From: Gordonia sp. 'Campus'
GTDB lineage: Bacteria > Actinomycetota > Actinomycetes > Mycobacteriales > Mycobacteriaceae
Assembly: GCF_022206305.1 (NCBI RefSeq)
Contig: NZ_JAKOIW010000005.1
Coordinates: 62,001-126,000 of the forward strand
Direction: 5' to 3'
Length of the DNA stretch: 64,000 nt
Under the pieces are notes generated by a model. The model was given only the letters and a program-made list of their open reading frames with translations. It did no database searches and was not told the origin of the DNA. Shown one piece after another: positions 16,208 through 25,040 of this stretch. Position 1 is the stretch's first letter; each line of letters opens with the position of its first letter. The position numbers were made by a program, and so were the translations under genes.

Positions 16208-16984
16208 TCAGTAGGAGGCGGTACCGCCGTCGACGCTGAGGATGGCACCGGTGATTCCCGCGCCGGCGTCCGACGCGAGAAGCATCGCCATGGCGGAGAC
16301 CTCTTCGACGGTGTTGGGCCGCTTGATGGCGGACTCCTGGGCGAAGAGGTCCACCATCTCCTCGAAGCTCATGCCCATCGCCGCCGCGGTCTGCGGGCCG
16401 TTGTTCTTGATGATGTCGGTGATGACGAGCCCCGGGCAGATCGCATTGACCGTGATGCCCTGCGTACCCACCTCGCGCGCAATCGATTTGGTCATGCCGT
16501 TGATCGCGTGCTTTGCGGCGACGTAGGCCGTGAACACCGGCTTGCCCTGCTTGCCCTCGACCGAGGAGATGTTGATGATGCGCCCATACGACTGCGGGAT
16601 CATGTGTTGGAGCGCGCGGCGGGTGGCCCAGAAGTTGGAGTTCAGGTTCCAGTTCATCACGAGGTTCCACTCCTCGTCGGAGAGCTGCGCCGTGGGCTGT
16701 AGGTCGTTCGCGCCACCGGCGTTGTTCACCAGGACGTCGATGCGTCCAAAGGTGTTCACGGTCTGCTCGATGAAGTCCTCGACGTCGGCCTGCAGGGTGA
16801 CGTCGCCGGCGAAGAAGGCGGCGCGATCGCCCACCCCGAGATCGGCGAGAGCTTTATCCCCTTTCTCCTTCGACCGGCCGTTCAGGGCGACCTTCGCACC
16901 CTCCGCGAGTGCTGCCTCGGCGATCCCACGGCCGATTCCCTGCGTTCCGCCGGTGACGGCAACAACTTTGTCCTGCAACTTCAT
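16208..16984 (-). CDS. Short-chain dehydrogenase/reductase
   Basis: This classical SDR is 258 aa. Cofactor motif TGGTQGIG, structural NNAG in VLVNNAGGAN, catalytic Ser in INISSVEG and Tyr-x3-Lys in AYVAAKHAI are all intact. ATG 16984 has an AAGGAG ribosome site 7 bp upstream; the 17 codons of open frame before it look like noncoding leader. It is a single-gene unit, divergent from the phosphotransferase at 17144. Between them lie a TTACTTG element and a TTGACA box. Substrate unknown. Confidence 0.88.
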   Translation of the reverse strand: MKLQDKVVAVTGGTQGIGRGIAEAALAEGAKVALNGRSKEKGDKALADLGVGDRAAFFAGDVTLQADVEDFIEQTVNTFGRIDVLVNNAGGANDLQPTAQLSDEEWNLVMNWNLNSNFWATRRALQHMIPQSYGRIINISSVEGKQGKPVFTAYVAAKHAINGMTKSIAREVGTQGITVNAICPGLVITDIIKNNGPQTAAAMGMSFEEMVDLFAQESAIKRPNTVEEVSAMAMLLASDAGAGITGAILSVDGGTASY

Positions 16985-17023
16985 CGAACGTCTCCTTGCT
17001 TCCTGTACGAGAGACCGAGACGA

Positions 17024-17094
17024 CTTACTTGCCAATGCCTACAGTCTTGCAGGTAGAGTGTCACACATCACAGCCCACGTGTATACCCTGTCAA
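17024..17094. promoter_or_regulatory. Divergent control region with TTACTTG element
   Basis: The element at 17024-17049 starts CTTACTTGCCA. For the rightward gene it could serve as a -35 (TTGCCA) with TAGAGT 19 bp on. For the leftward SDR a TTGACA hexamer lies at 17089-17094. The same arrangement recurs in other gaps of this window. Confidence 0.5.
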
Positions 17095-17143
17095 GAAACT
17101 ATGGCCGCTCATCCCATGCGGTCCCAGCAGAGACGAGAACGAC

Positions 17144-18868
17144 ATGTCCGAACAGCGCTGGTTGGTCGACACCGAACCGAGTGCACGTCTACCCATCTAC
17201 ACGCGGCTCAATGCCAGCGATGTGCTGTCCGATCCCATCACGCCGCTGGGCGCCGACCTCGGGTGGATTCAGAACATCCTGCCCGGATGGAACGCCGGTT
17301 ACGCCTTCCACGGGAGCTACTCGCTCGTGGAGAAGCCGGACGTCGCCGCCTCGTCGGGAATCTTCTACGGGCATCTGTACATCAACCTGTCGATGTCGCG
17401 GCTCGTGGGAATCCGCGGCGGCCTGTCGGTCGAGCTCGTGGATCAGCTGTTCTACGGGGGCGATCCGGACATCCCCGAGTATGTCGGGCACCCCGACGAC
17501 GAAAACGCCGACGCCAGTGCGCGCCTGGCCGCGCGCAACGCCTGGATTCTGTCCACCGAGACCTTCCCGGAACTCGACGAGGACCGCGTGCTGGCCGATC
17601 GGCTGCGCACCGAGCGTCCCGACCTGTCGAGCCTGACCCCGGTCGCACTCGTCGCGCGCGCACGGTCGGTCATGCCCCTCGAGCGGGCCGCATGGCGGGG
17701 TGAGGTGGCCGCGACGAACGGGGCGGCGGTCGGCCCGTCGGTACTCGGTCAACTTCTCGGAGCCGACAACCAGGACCTCATCGTCACGCTGGTGGGCTCG
17801 GCGGGCGACGTCGACTCGGCGCTGCCGTCGTTCGCGCTCTGGGAGCTGGGCCGGATGGTGCGCGCCGACGAGCGCCTGACCGAGGCATTCGACCAGGGGA
17901 TCGACGGCATCGCCGCTCGGGTGCGCGGGATCGACCCCAAGTTCGACGCCTCCTTCGCCGACTTCATCGCCGAGTTCGGCTACCGGGGCCCCAACGAATG
18001 GGACCTCGGTTCGACATCGTGGGAGACCAAACCCGAACTGGTGCTCGGGCTCATCGACCGCCTGCGCTTGCAGGAGGATTCGGCGTCACCCACCGCGCGT
18101 CTCGCCGAGCATGCGGGGGACACCGACTCGGCCCTGGAACGGGCACGTGCGATCGTCGGCGACGACGCGGAGGGGCAGGCGACCCTCGACGCGGCGCTCG
18201 CCTCGGCACGACGCTTCGCGGCCTGGCGCGAACGTGCGAAGACGAACTGCATCAAGGTCTTGCACGAGGCGCGTGTGCCGCTGGCCGAGCTCGGGCGACG
18301 GCTGCACGAGCAGGGTCATCTCGCCGCTGCCGATCACGTCTTCATGGCCGTCGACGACGAGCTGGACCTCCTGGCCAGCGAGCCGGCCGCACTGACCGAG
18401 ACGCTTGCCGAACGGCATCGGGCGTGGAAGGGCCTGTTCGGTCTGGATCTGCCGACCTTCCTCGACACCCGTGAGCCGCTTCCCCCGCTGTCGGGTCTGC
18501 GCCGCAAGGACCAGGTCGAGGTGGACGAGGTGACCGAGGGCGAGGTCCTGCACGGGTCCGGGGCATCCCCGGGAGTGGTCCGCGGACGCACCCGCACCAT
18601 CACATCGATGGACGACCTCGACAGCTTCGAGGTGGACGAGGTTCTGGTGGCGCCGCAGACCGATCCGTCGTGGACGCCGCTGTTCATGGTGTCCTCGGCC
18701 GCCATCACCGACGTCGGAGCGATGGGTTCGCACGCGATGATCGTCAGCCGCGAGCTCGGGATACCCTGTGCCGCCGGTGTTCCCGCTGCCACCCGGAGAA
18801 TCCCCGACGGCACGCTGGTCGAGGTCGACGGCTCCAAGGGCACGGTCACCATCCTGGAGCTGTCATGA
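17144..18868 (+). CDS. Phenylphosphate-synthase alpha-like phosphohistidine protein
   Basis: This 574-aa protein resembles the middle and C-terminal parts of PEP synthase-type phosphotransferases, such as phenylphosphate synthase subunit 1 and rifampicin phosphotransferase. A central helical region contains FGYRGPNEWDLGS, which matches the substrate-domain motif of that group. The C-terminal swivelling domain (from about residue 470) carries the phospho-acceptor His530 in GAMGSHAMIVSRELGIP. No ATP-grasp domain is present in the protein or in its neighbours, so the phosphate source is unclear. It is translationally coupled (ATGA overlap) to a CurA-like reductase. A paralogue is at 45988. Probable role: phosphorylating an alcohol or phenol; this is inference. 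Confidence 0.75.
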   Translation: MSEQRWLVDTEPSARLPIYTRLNASDVLSDPITPLGADLGWIQNILPGWNAGYAFHGSYSLVEKPDVAASSGIFYGHLYINLSMSRLVGIRGGLSVELVDQLFYGGDPDIPEYVGHPDDENADASARLAARNAWILSTETFPELDEDRVLADRLRTERPDLSSLTPVALVARARSVMPLERAAWRGEVAATNGAAVGPSVLGQLLGADNQDLIVTLVGSAGDVDSALPSFALWELGRMVRADERLTEAFDQGIDGIAARVRGIDPKFDASFADFIAEFGYRGPNEWDLGSTSWETKPELVLGLIDRLRLQEDSASPTARLAEHAGDTDSALERARAIVGDDAEGQATLDAALASARRFAAWRERAKTNCIKVLHEARVPLAELGRRLHEQGHLAAADHVFMAVDDELDLLASEPAALTETLAERHRAWKGLFGLDLPTFLDTREPLPPLSGLRRKDQVEVDEVTEGEVLHGSGASPGVVRGRTRTITSMDDLDSFEVDEVLVAPQTDPSWTPLFMVSSAAITDVGAMGSHAMIVSRELGIPCAAGVPAATRRIPDGTLVEVDGSKGTVTILELS

Positions 18869-19878
18869 CGAGCGGGGTCGAGACGACCACACGAGCGGTG
18901 TTTCTGAAGCAGCGGCCCGCCGACGGGGTTCCGCGCACGGAGAACTTCGAGGTCCGGGAGGCCGAGCTGGGGCCCGTCCGCGACGACCAGATCGTCGTGG
19001 AGAACCGCTACATGAGCGTCGACCCCTCGATGCGCGGGCGCTTGAGCACCTCGGAGATGCACTACACCACGAGCTTCCAGGAGGATGCGCCGCTCGACGG
19101 CTCGGCGATCGGCATCGTCGTCCGCGGCAACTCGCGCATCCCCGACGGTGCGTGTGTGCGGCACCGGCTCGGCTGGCGGGAGTTGGCTGTCGTCGATGCC
19201 GACGCGGCCACTGTCATCGATCCGCGCGGTGTCGACCTGCACCACTGGCTCGGTGTGCTCGGACAGCCCGGGTTCACGGCCTACTGCGGACTGCTGCGTG
19301 CCGGTGGTCTGCGTCCGGGGGACGACGTTTTCGTCTCGGCCGCCGCGGGCGCGGTCGGCAGTGCGGCCGGACAGTTCGCGAAACTTCTCGGCGCCGGGCG
19401 CGTCATCGGTAGCGCGGGTGGACCGGCGAAGGTAGCGCTGCTGACCGAGCGTCTGGGCTTCGACGCGGCGATCGACTACCGCGCCGAGTCGGTGGCCGAC
19501 GGGTTGCGCCGGGTCTCCGAAGGCATCGATCTCTATTTCGACAATGTCGGCGGGGAGCATCTCGTCGCCGCCCTGCATGATCTGCGCCTCAACGGACGCG
19601 TCGCGATGTGCGGGATGATCTCCGCCGGCGGTGGCGACGGACCGTCGGTGGACCACCTGATGCAGGCCATCCTCAAGCGGATCACGTTGACCGGATTCAT
19701 TGTTCGTGACCATGAGGACCTGCGGGCCGAGTTCGAGGAACGTGTGCTCGGGTGGCTGTCCGCGGGTGAGATCGTCGCCGAGTCCACCATCCACACCGGT
19801 ATCGACCACGCGGTGGAGGCGTTCCTGTCGATGCTCGGGGGTGGCAACGTCGGCAAGATGCTGGTCGCACTGAACTGA
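18865..19878 (+). CDS. NADP-dependent zinc-free oxidoreductase (CurA/leukotriene B4 DH-like)
   Basis: This 337-aa medium-chain reductase lacks zinc ligands. Family features: RYMSVDPSMRGRL near the N terminus, LGQPGFTAYCGLL, the nucleotide motif AAAGAVGSAAGQFAKLLGA, and YFDNVGGE. Such enzymes reduce alpha,beta-unsaturated ketones with NADPH. The ATG at 18865 overlaps the upstream stop by 4 nt, so it is translated together with the phosphotransferase and probably works on the same substrate line. Confidence 0.85.
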   Translation: MTSGVETTTRAVFLKQRPADGVPRTENFEVREAELGPVRDDQIVVENRYMSVDPSMRGRLSTSEMHYTTSFQEDAPLDGSAIGIVVRGNSRIPDGACVRHRLGWRELAVVDADAATVIDPRGVDLHHWLGVLGQPGFTAYCGLLRAGGLRPGDDVFVSAAAGAVGSAAGQFAKLLGAGRVIGSAGGPAKVALLTERLGFDAAIDYRAESVADGLRRVSEGIDLYFDNVGGEHLVAALHDLRLNGRVAMCGMISAGGGDGPSVDHLMQAILKRITLTGFIVRDHEDLRAEFEERVLGWLSAGEIVAESTIHTGIDHAVEAFLSMLGGGNVGKMLVALN

Positions 19879-19891
19879 CCTCGATCATCAG

Positions 19892-19926
19892 CAGAGCCCG
19901 GAACGCTTGTCGCGTTCCGGGCTCTG
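19892..19926. terminator. Terminator after the CurA-like gene
   Basis: A perfect 15-bp stem (19892-19906 with 19912-19926) and 5-nt loop are followed by TTGTTG. The hairpin lies between convergent genes. Confidence 0.88.
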
Positions 19927-19956
19927 TTGTCGATCGCGGGTGGCGCGGCCGAACGC

Positions 19957-20736
19957 TCAGACGATGTCCATCGTGTCGAGAACTGTTGCCGCATAGGCCT
20001 CGTCGCCGTGGACCGACACGTGTTGCCGCCACGGTGACCGGGTCGTGCCCCACAGGACGAAATCGGCTGCCGAGGAATCGATCACGGTGTCGCTTCGATC
20101 GAGCCCGGTGTCCACGGTCAGCAGTCGTTCACCCGGCCGAAGGGTCCACTCGCCGCCGCCCGGGCCGGTCAGCCGCACCCCGAGTGCGCGACCGCCGAGT
20201 GCTGCGTTGACGTCGGGACACATCTGCGGCAGCCCGGCGAGCATCCATCCGATCGCGGCGCCGAGAACCGCGTCGTCCGGATCGCCGACCGGTCGCGACA
20301 CCGGACCGCCGGGTGCGAGCAGGTCGACGTACATGTGACACCACATGTCGAAGGCAAATGCATCCGAGAGTTGGTGACTGTCATAGGTTCCGAGGTCGGT
20401 GAGGGTCATCGGGGCGGAACCGATCTCCGGCGCCTGCATCGCCGAGAGCACCTCCATGGCCGGTCCGACCGTGTTGAGGAACTCGTCGGCGACCCGGGTG
20501 GGGGCCCAGTCGCGGCGCTCGTCGACGAGACGCTCCTGCAGTTCCTCGGCGGTCGTCGGAGCCGGGACGTTCGGGTCGGGCTCGGGCGGGTTCACGATGG
20601 CTGCGAAGTTCGAGCCGGTGTGTGCCACAAGGTCTTTGACGGACCATCCGGCGCACCGGCTCGGGGCCGACCACTCGGGACCGGAGAGGCTGCGGACGAT
20701 GGTCGAGTATTCATCGGCGAGTGTACGACTCGCCAC
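19957..20736 (-). CDS. DinB/maleylpyruvate isomerase-like (mycothiol-type) protein
   Basis: About 259 aa. The N-terminal half matches the metal-binding DinB-like domain of mycothiol-dependent maleylpyruvate isomerases (WSAPSRCAGWSVKDLVAHTGS; the H in the VAH motif is a metal ligand). The C-terminal half resembles the sterol-carrier-like domain of that group. The start is unsettled: GTG 20736 is used here; a strong GAGGAG site at 20759-20764 sits 5 bp before an ATT codon at 20754; in-frame ATGs at 20796 and 20793 have weak sites. It stands alone and is convergent with the CurA-like gene. Substrate unknown. Confidence 0.72.
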   Translation of the reverse strand: MASRTLADEYSTIVRSLSGPEWSAPSRCAGWSVKDLVAHTGSNFAAIVNPPEPDPNVPAPTTAEELQERLVDERRDWAPTRVADEFLNTVGPAMEVLSAMQAPEIGSAPMTLTDLGTYDSHQLSDAFAFDMWCHMYVDLLAPGGPVSRPVGDPDDAVLGAAIGWMLAGLPQMCPDVNAALGGRALGVRLTGPGGGEWTLRPGERLLTVDTGLDRSDTVIDSSAADFVLWGTTRSPWRQHVSVHGDEAYAATVLDTMDIV

Positions 20737-20840
20737 GACGCCGGAATGGCTAATGGGATCTCCTCGAAACGAGCGAGTGTGTGTGTCACACATCACTGTT
20801 GAGAAGAACCCTAACAGGTATCAAAGTAAAGAAAGCCGTT

Positions 20841-21527
20841 TCAGCCGAGGTGCGCTGTCTCGTTCACCGACTGGATGACCATGCGGCCCGAACCCAGGAC
20901 CGCGACCCGGCTCACCGATGTGTAGGCGGGATTGAAGAAGAACGGCGACGGTGCCTGCAGGATGTCGGTGAGGAGCGTGTTGATCGCCCCACCGTGGGAG
21001 ACCAGCACCGACAGCTCACCGGGAGCCGAGCGCGCCGCGTCGAGGACCGCATCCCGCATCCGGGCCGCGGTGGCGTTCCGGTCGTAGTCGGGGATGAAGT
21101 CGTCGTAGCGGCCCTCGGCGAAGGCACGCCCTCGGTCGGTGGCAGCGATGGCTTCCGGAGTGGCATAGACCGCGCGGTCGCTCTCCCACTCGCGGAGACG
21201 TTCGTCGACCATGACCTCGAGACCGAGCGGCTCAGCCGCGTGACGTGCCGTCTCATAGGCGCGCGTGTACGAGCTCGCCACCACCTGCACAACCGGGAGG
21301 CCTTGCAGCCAGGTGCCGAGTCGGCGGGCCTGGCCGACGCCTTCGTCGCCGAGGCCGGGGTCCGGCCCGGCCGGCCCGCCGGGGAGGCCATGGCGGACGA
21401 GGATGATCTTGCTCGCGGTGGCGATCGTGTCTGGGACGATCGTGTCTGGGACGTCCGTGCGAGGGGCGTTCGTGTCGGGCACGGCATCGACGGTGGCCGT
21501 GGCATCGGATGTCGACATCGTGCTCAT
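20841..21527 (-). CDS. Histidine phosphatase 2
   Basis: This 228-aa histidine phosphatase has phospho-acceptor His46 in ILVRHGLPGG, the Arg block SSYTRAYETARHA and the second His in VLVSHGGAINTLL. Its first 40 residues are a Thr/Asp/Val-rich leader with no homology. The ATG overlaps the previous stop by 4 nt, so it is coupled to phosphatase 3. The two share strong similarity (AYTSV, then VNDTAHL or VNETAHL at the C terminus), which points to tandem duplication. Confidence 0.85.
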   Translation of the reverse strand: MSTMSTSDATATVDAVPDTNAPRTDVPDTIVPDTIATASKIILVRHGLPGGPAGPDPGLGDEGVGQARRLGTWLQGLPVVQVVASSYTRAYETARHAAEPLGLEVMVDERLREWESDRAVYATPEAIAATDRGRAFAEGRYDDFIPDYDRNATAARMRDAVLDAARSAPGELSVLVSHGGAINTLLTDILQAPSPFFFNPAYTSVSRVAVLGSGRMVIQSVNETAHLG

Positions 21528-22174
21528 CGGGCGGGCTCGGCGTCGAATGCGGATTCGGTGCGGTGGCCCGGTTCGGGCGCGACCGGTACGCCGCGCAGGT
21601 GAGCCGTGTCGTTGACGGAATCGACCACGACGACCCCGGAGTCGAGTCGTCGCACGCGGGCGACGCTCGTGTAGGCGGGGTTGTGCCAGAACGTCTTCGG
21701 CATCTCCAGCACGTCCGCGAGGGTGGCGTTGATGATCCCGCCGTGAGCGACGGCGACGATCCGCCCACTCGGCCGGAGGGCGAACAGTTGCTCGAGCGCG
21801 GAGCGGGCTCGTCGGCGAAACCCGCTGAGGTCGAGGGAGGGGACGTACTCCTCGTAACGCCCGGAGCTGACCGCGAGCAATCGCGGATCGTCGGCCGCCA
21901 TGTCCTCGATCGCGGTGTAGTCCTCCGCGGCGATGTCGTCGTCCCATTCGCGGAGGTCGTCGAGCACGAGGTCCACGTCGCGGGACAGCTCGGCAGCGAC
22001 GACCTGCGCGGTCTGCAATGCGCGGGCGTACGGGCTCGCGACGACGAGGTCGATCTGTTCGCCGCGCAGCCAGGTGGCCAACCGCCGGGCGTCGTCGATC
22101 CCTGCGGGCGCGAGATCGGGATTGCGTATGCCGGAGACCGGTTGTCCGTGCCGGACGAACAGGATCTCGATCAT
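21524..22174 (-). CDS. Histidine phosphatase 3
   Basis: This 216-aa tandem paralogue of phosphatase 2 has His9 in LFVRHGQP, the Arg block ASPYARALQTAQV and the second His in VAVAHGGIINATL. ATG 22174 has an AAAGGC ribosome site. It lies 23 bp after the acyl-CoA ligase and shares its transcript. A ligase next to phosphatases is unusual; the phosphatases may hydrolyse a phosphorylated pathway intermediate, perhaps one made by the phosphotransferase-like proteins. That link is inference. Confidence 0.85.
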   Translation of the reverse strand: MIEILFVRHGQPVSGIRNPDLAPAGIDDARRLATWLRGEQIDLVVASPYARALQTAQVVAAELSRDVDLVLDDLREWDDDIAAEDYTAIEDMAADDPRLLAVSSGRYEEYVPSLDLSGFRRRARSALEQLFALRPSGRIVAVAHGGIINATLADVLEMPKTFWHNPAYTSVARVRRLDSGVVVVDSVNDTAHLRGVPVAPEPGHRTESAFDAEPAR

Positions 22175-22197
22175 GGGTGTGCCTTTCGGGTGGATGG

Positions 22198-23757
22198 TCA
22201 ACCGGCGATGGTGCGCTCGGAGTCCCAATACGGTCGGCGCAGGGCCTTCTTGTCGAGCTTGCCCATGGCGTTGCGAGCCAATTCCGCGACGACGACATAG
22301 TGTTTCGGGCACTTGTAGGACGCCATGGACTCTCTGGCGAAGGCGCGCAGCGACTCGGTGTCGACGGTCGCGCCGGTCTCGGGGAGGACCAGGGCCAGCA
22401 GTGCCTCACCGAGATCGGTGTCGGGTACGCCGATGACCGCGACCTCGGCGACGTCGGGATGCCTGCGCAGCACTTGCTCGCTCTCGGCCGGGTAGAGGTT
22501 CACTCCGCCGGAGACCACCATGTCGGCCACCCGGTCGGTGATGAACACGAACCCGTCTTCGTCGACATGACCCACGTCGCCGAGGGTCGCGACGCCGGGA
22601 AGGATGTAGGCCTTGGCGGTCTTCTCCGGATCGCCGTGATAGACCACCTCGCGACCCGGGGGAGTGCGGAACCCCAGGATGCCGGTTTCGCCGGGGCCGA
22701 GAACTTCTCCGTCCGATCCGACCACCACCACCTCGAACGGCTCGACGACGCGGCCGACGGAACTCGGGTGGGCGAGCCACTCGTGGGAGTCGATCTTGCA
22801 CACGGTGCCGATCTCGCTCCCGCCGTAGGACTCGATCAGAACAGGCCCGAACCAGTCGATCATCGCCCGCTTCACATCCGCCGGGCAGGCCGATCCCGTG
22901 TGGGCGACGTAGCGCAGGCCGGTGACGTCATAGCGGGCTCGGATCTGCGGCGGCAGCGCGAGTAGTCGCTGAAAGTGGGTCGGCACCATCAGGGTCGATG
23001 TGACCGAGTGGGCGTCGATGAGGTGGAGGACCCGCTCGGCGTCGAAGCGGCCGAGGATGACGACGGGCTCACCGGAGAGGAGGTGCCGGATGGAGGTGAG
23101 GGGGCCGTTGTGCTGCAACGGCCCGACGACCAGGTGAGCACCCGTCGGGTAGCCGGACCTCGCCGCCACGGCCGCCTGGAATTCGGCGGCATCCTGCGCG
23201 TGGCCGGGGAGCCAGCGAACCTCGGTGCCCCGGGCGCGCCCGGTGGTGCCGGAGGTGTAGACGAGCGGCGGTCGCGCCGGCCGGTCGGCGAGGTCACTCG
23301 GTGGGCTCGGCTCACCCGTGAGCAGACCGTCCCACGTCAGATGCTCCACTCGGCCGTCGAGCGGGACCGTTCCCTCGTGATTGTGGGTGATGACCGTCCG
23401 CAACGACGCCGTACCGGCCGCCTCACCTGCGGCGGCCAGGCCCGCCGGGCCCGTCACGACCGCGACGCATCCCGCGTCGACGAACTGGTCGGCCATCTCA
23501 CCCGCGGTCAACTGGCGGGACACGGCCACGGTCCCGATCCCCGCTCCGATGGCCGCAACATGGGCGAGCAGGGTCTCCGCCCTGTTCTCACCGATCACGG
23601 CCACTCGATCGTCGGGACCCGGTGCGAGACGGCGCAGTGCAGACGCAAGGGCCGCGAGGGTCTCGGCGACGTGATCCCAAGTGAGGGATACGGAATCGTC
23701 GACGAGCGCGAGGCTCTGGGGATCGGCCTTCGCTCGATCGCGGATCCGGTCGAGCAT
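22198..23757 (-). CDS. Acyl-CoA synthetase (AMP-forming ligase)
   Basis: This 519-aa ANL-superfamily adenylating enzyme activates a carboxylic acid to its CoA thioester with ATP. Motifs in order: P-loop LVYTSGTTGRARG, aromatic/adenine block ESYGGSEIG, the hinge region FVFITDRVADMVVSGG and the catalytic Lys in NAMGKLDKKAL. It is first in a leftward operon with two histidine phosphatases and is divergent from the dehydrogenase complex at 23985. The acid is unknown. FadD-like members of this size in actinobacteria serve steroid and fatty-acid breakdown. Confidence 0.9.
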   Translation of the reverse strand: MLDRIRDRAKADPQSLALVDDSVSLTWDHVAETLAALASALRRLAPGPDDRVAVIGENRAETLLAHVAAIGAGIGTVAVSRQLTAGEMADQFVDAGCVAVVTGPAGLAAAGEAAGTASLRTVITHNHEGTVPLDGRVEHLTWDGLLTGEPSPPSDLADRPARPPLVYTSGTTGRARGTEVRWLPGHAQDAAEFQAAVAARSGYPTGAHLVVGPLQHNGPLTSIRHLLSGEPVVILGRFDAERVLHLIDAHSVTSTLMVPTHFQRLLALPPQIRARYDVTGLRYVAHTGSACPADVKRAMIDWFGPVLIESYGGSEIGTVCKIDSHEWLAHPSSVGRVVEPFEVVVVGSDGEVLGPGETGILGFRTPPGREVVYHGDPEKTAKAYILPGVATLGDVGHVDEDGFVFITDRVADMVVSGGVNLYPAESEQVLRRHPDVAEVAVIGVPDTDLGEALLALVLPETGATVDTESLRAFARESMASYKCPKHYVVVAELARNAMGKLDKKALRRPYWDSERTIAG

Positions 23758-23814
23758 CGGTCACCACTCCTTCGCACGGGTTGTCTGCGCACCCATCGTC
23801 GGGTTAACTGGAGA

Positions 23815-23892
23815 GCAAGTCAAGTAACAGTCCGAACTGGTCCACTTTCGATGACTAACTTGATAGTGATTCTACTAACAATCGTCTACAGT
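23815..23892. promoter_or_regulatory. Divergent control region, ligase versus E1 operon
   Basis: At 23855-23878 a copy of the recurring element reads CTAACTTGATA with a later TCTACTAA block. TTGATA could be a -35 for the E1 operon. An inverted half-site, CAAGTAACAG, lies at 23821-23830. The gap is AT-rich relative to its flanks. Confidence 0.5.
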
Positions 23893-23984
23893 GGTGACAC
23901 ATACTGCAGAAGCGATCAACAAAGTCTGCGGTTCCGGCGGGGTTCACAGCGCCGCCACCTGCACAGTCATCCCAGAGAGGTGTC

Positions 23985-25022
23985 ATGGTGACCACCACAG
24001 AGACCGGCGTCGCGCCGGTTGCTCCTGCCGGACAGGCGACGAAGACCGCAGAGCCGTTGCCGAGCCGAGAGGTCGTGCTCGACCTGCACCGGCGGATGGT
24101 GCGTATCCGCCAGTTCGAGACCGAGGCGGGCCGATTGATGGAGGGTGGCCGGCTTCCCGGGTTCCTGCACCTCTACGTCGGACAGGAAGCGGTCGCGGCC
24201 GGCGCGATGAGCAACCTCCGCGACGACGACCAGATCTCCTCGACACACCGCGGCCACGGCCACGCCGTCGCGAAGGGTGCCCAGTTCCGGCAGATGTTCG
24301 CCGAGTTGTTCGGCCGCGTCGACGGCTACTGCAAGGGGCGCGGCGGCTCGATGCACATCAACGACTTGTCGATCGGCATGCTCGGCGCCAACGGGATCGT
24401 CGGCGGTGGCATCCCGATCGCCGTGGGTGCGGCCTTCGCTGCGAAGTACCGCGGCGAGGACTCGGTGGCCATCCCGTTCTTCGGTGACGGCGCGAGTAAC
24501 ATCGGCGCCTTCCACGAGGCGGCCAACATGGCCGGCATCCTCGAACTCCCCGTCGTGTTCGTGTGCGAGAACAACGGTTACGCCGAGTTCACTGCCCTGC
24601 GCGACCACATGAAGCTCGAGAACGTCGCCGACCGCGCGGCCGCCTACGGGATGCCGAGTGAGATCTGCGACGGTATGGACGCCGTCGAGGTGCGCGCCGC
24701 GGTCGGGCGGGCCGTCGAACGCGCCCGCGCCGGCGGGGGACCCTCACTGGTCGAGGCGAAAACCTACCGCTACTACGACCACCAGGGCGTCAAGGGTCTC
24801 CGTAAGACCTACCGGACCCAGGAAGAGGTCGAGGCCTGGAAGGAGCGCGACGCGATCAAGCTGCTCGAGGCCCGGGCCGTCGCCGAAGGTCTGGCCACCG
24901 AGGCCGAGTTCGCCCAGATCTGGACCGAGGTCGACGCCGACATCGCCGAGTCCGTCGCCTTCGCCGAGAACAGCCCGTACCCCGACACCGCCGACATCGC
25001 GCTCAACGTCTACAGCGTCTGA
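23985..25022 (+). CDS. 2-oxoacid/acetoin dehydrogenase E1 alpha subunit
   Basis: This is the thiamine-pyrophosphate-binding half of E1, 345 aa. Residues around 163-190 carry the TPP motif GDGASNIGAFHEA ... CENN. The blocks GFLHLYVGQEAVAAG, STHRGHGH, GRGGSMHI and GMLGANGIVGGG are closest to acetoin dehydrogenase and related E1 alpha chains rather than to branched-chain enzymes. The ATG follows GAGAGG. It is the first gene of a rightward run through E1 beta, E2, DUF35, thiolase and acyl-CoA dehydrogenase. Confidence 0.9.
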   Translation: MVTTTETGVAPVAPAGQATKTAEPLPSREVVLDLHRRMVRIRQFETEAGRLMEGGRLPGFLHLYVGQEAVAAGAMSNLRDDDQISSTHRGHGHAVAKGAQFRQMFAELFGRVDGYCKGRGGSMHINDLSIGMLGANGIVGGGIPIAVGAAFAAKYRGEDSVAIPFFGDGASNIGAFHEAANMAGILELPVVFVCENNGYAEFTALRDHMKLENVADRAAAYGMPSEICDGMDAVEVRAAVGRAVERARAGGGPSLVEAKTYRYYDHQGVKGLRKTYRTQEEVEAWKERDAIKLLEARAVAEGLATEAEFAQIWTEVDADIAESVAFAENSPYPDTADIALNVYSV

Positions 25023-25040
25023 CCCGGAGAAGCCGAGAAC

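Noticed and set aside
17144-18868. Calling the phosphohistidine proteins rifampicin phosphotransferase (resistance)
   Set aside because: The ATP-grasp domain required for that activity is absent and the operon context is catabolic.
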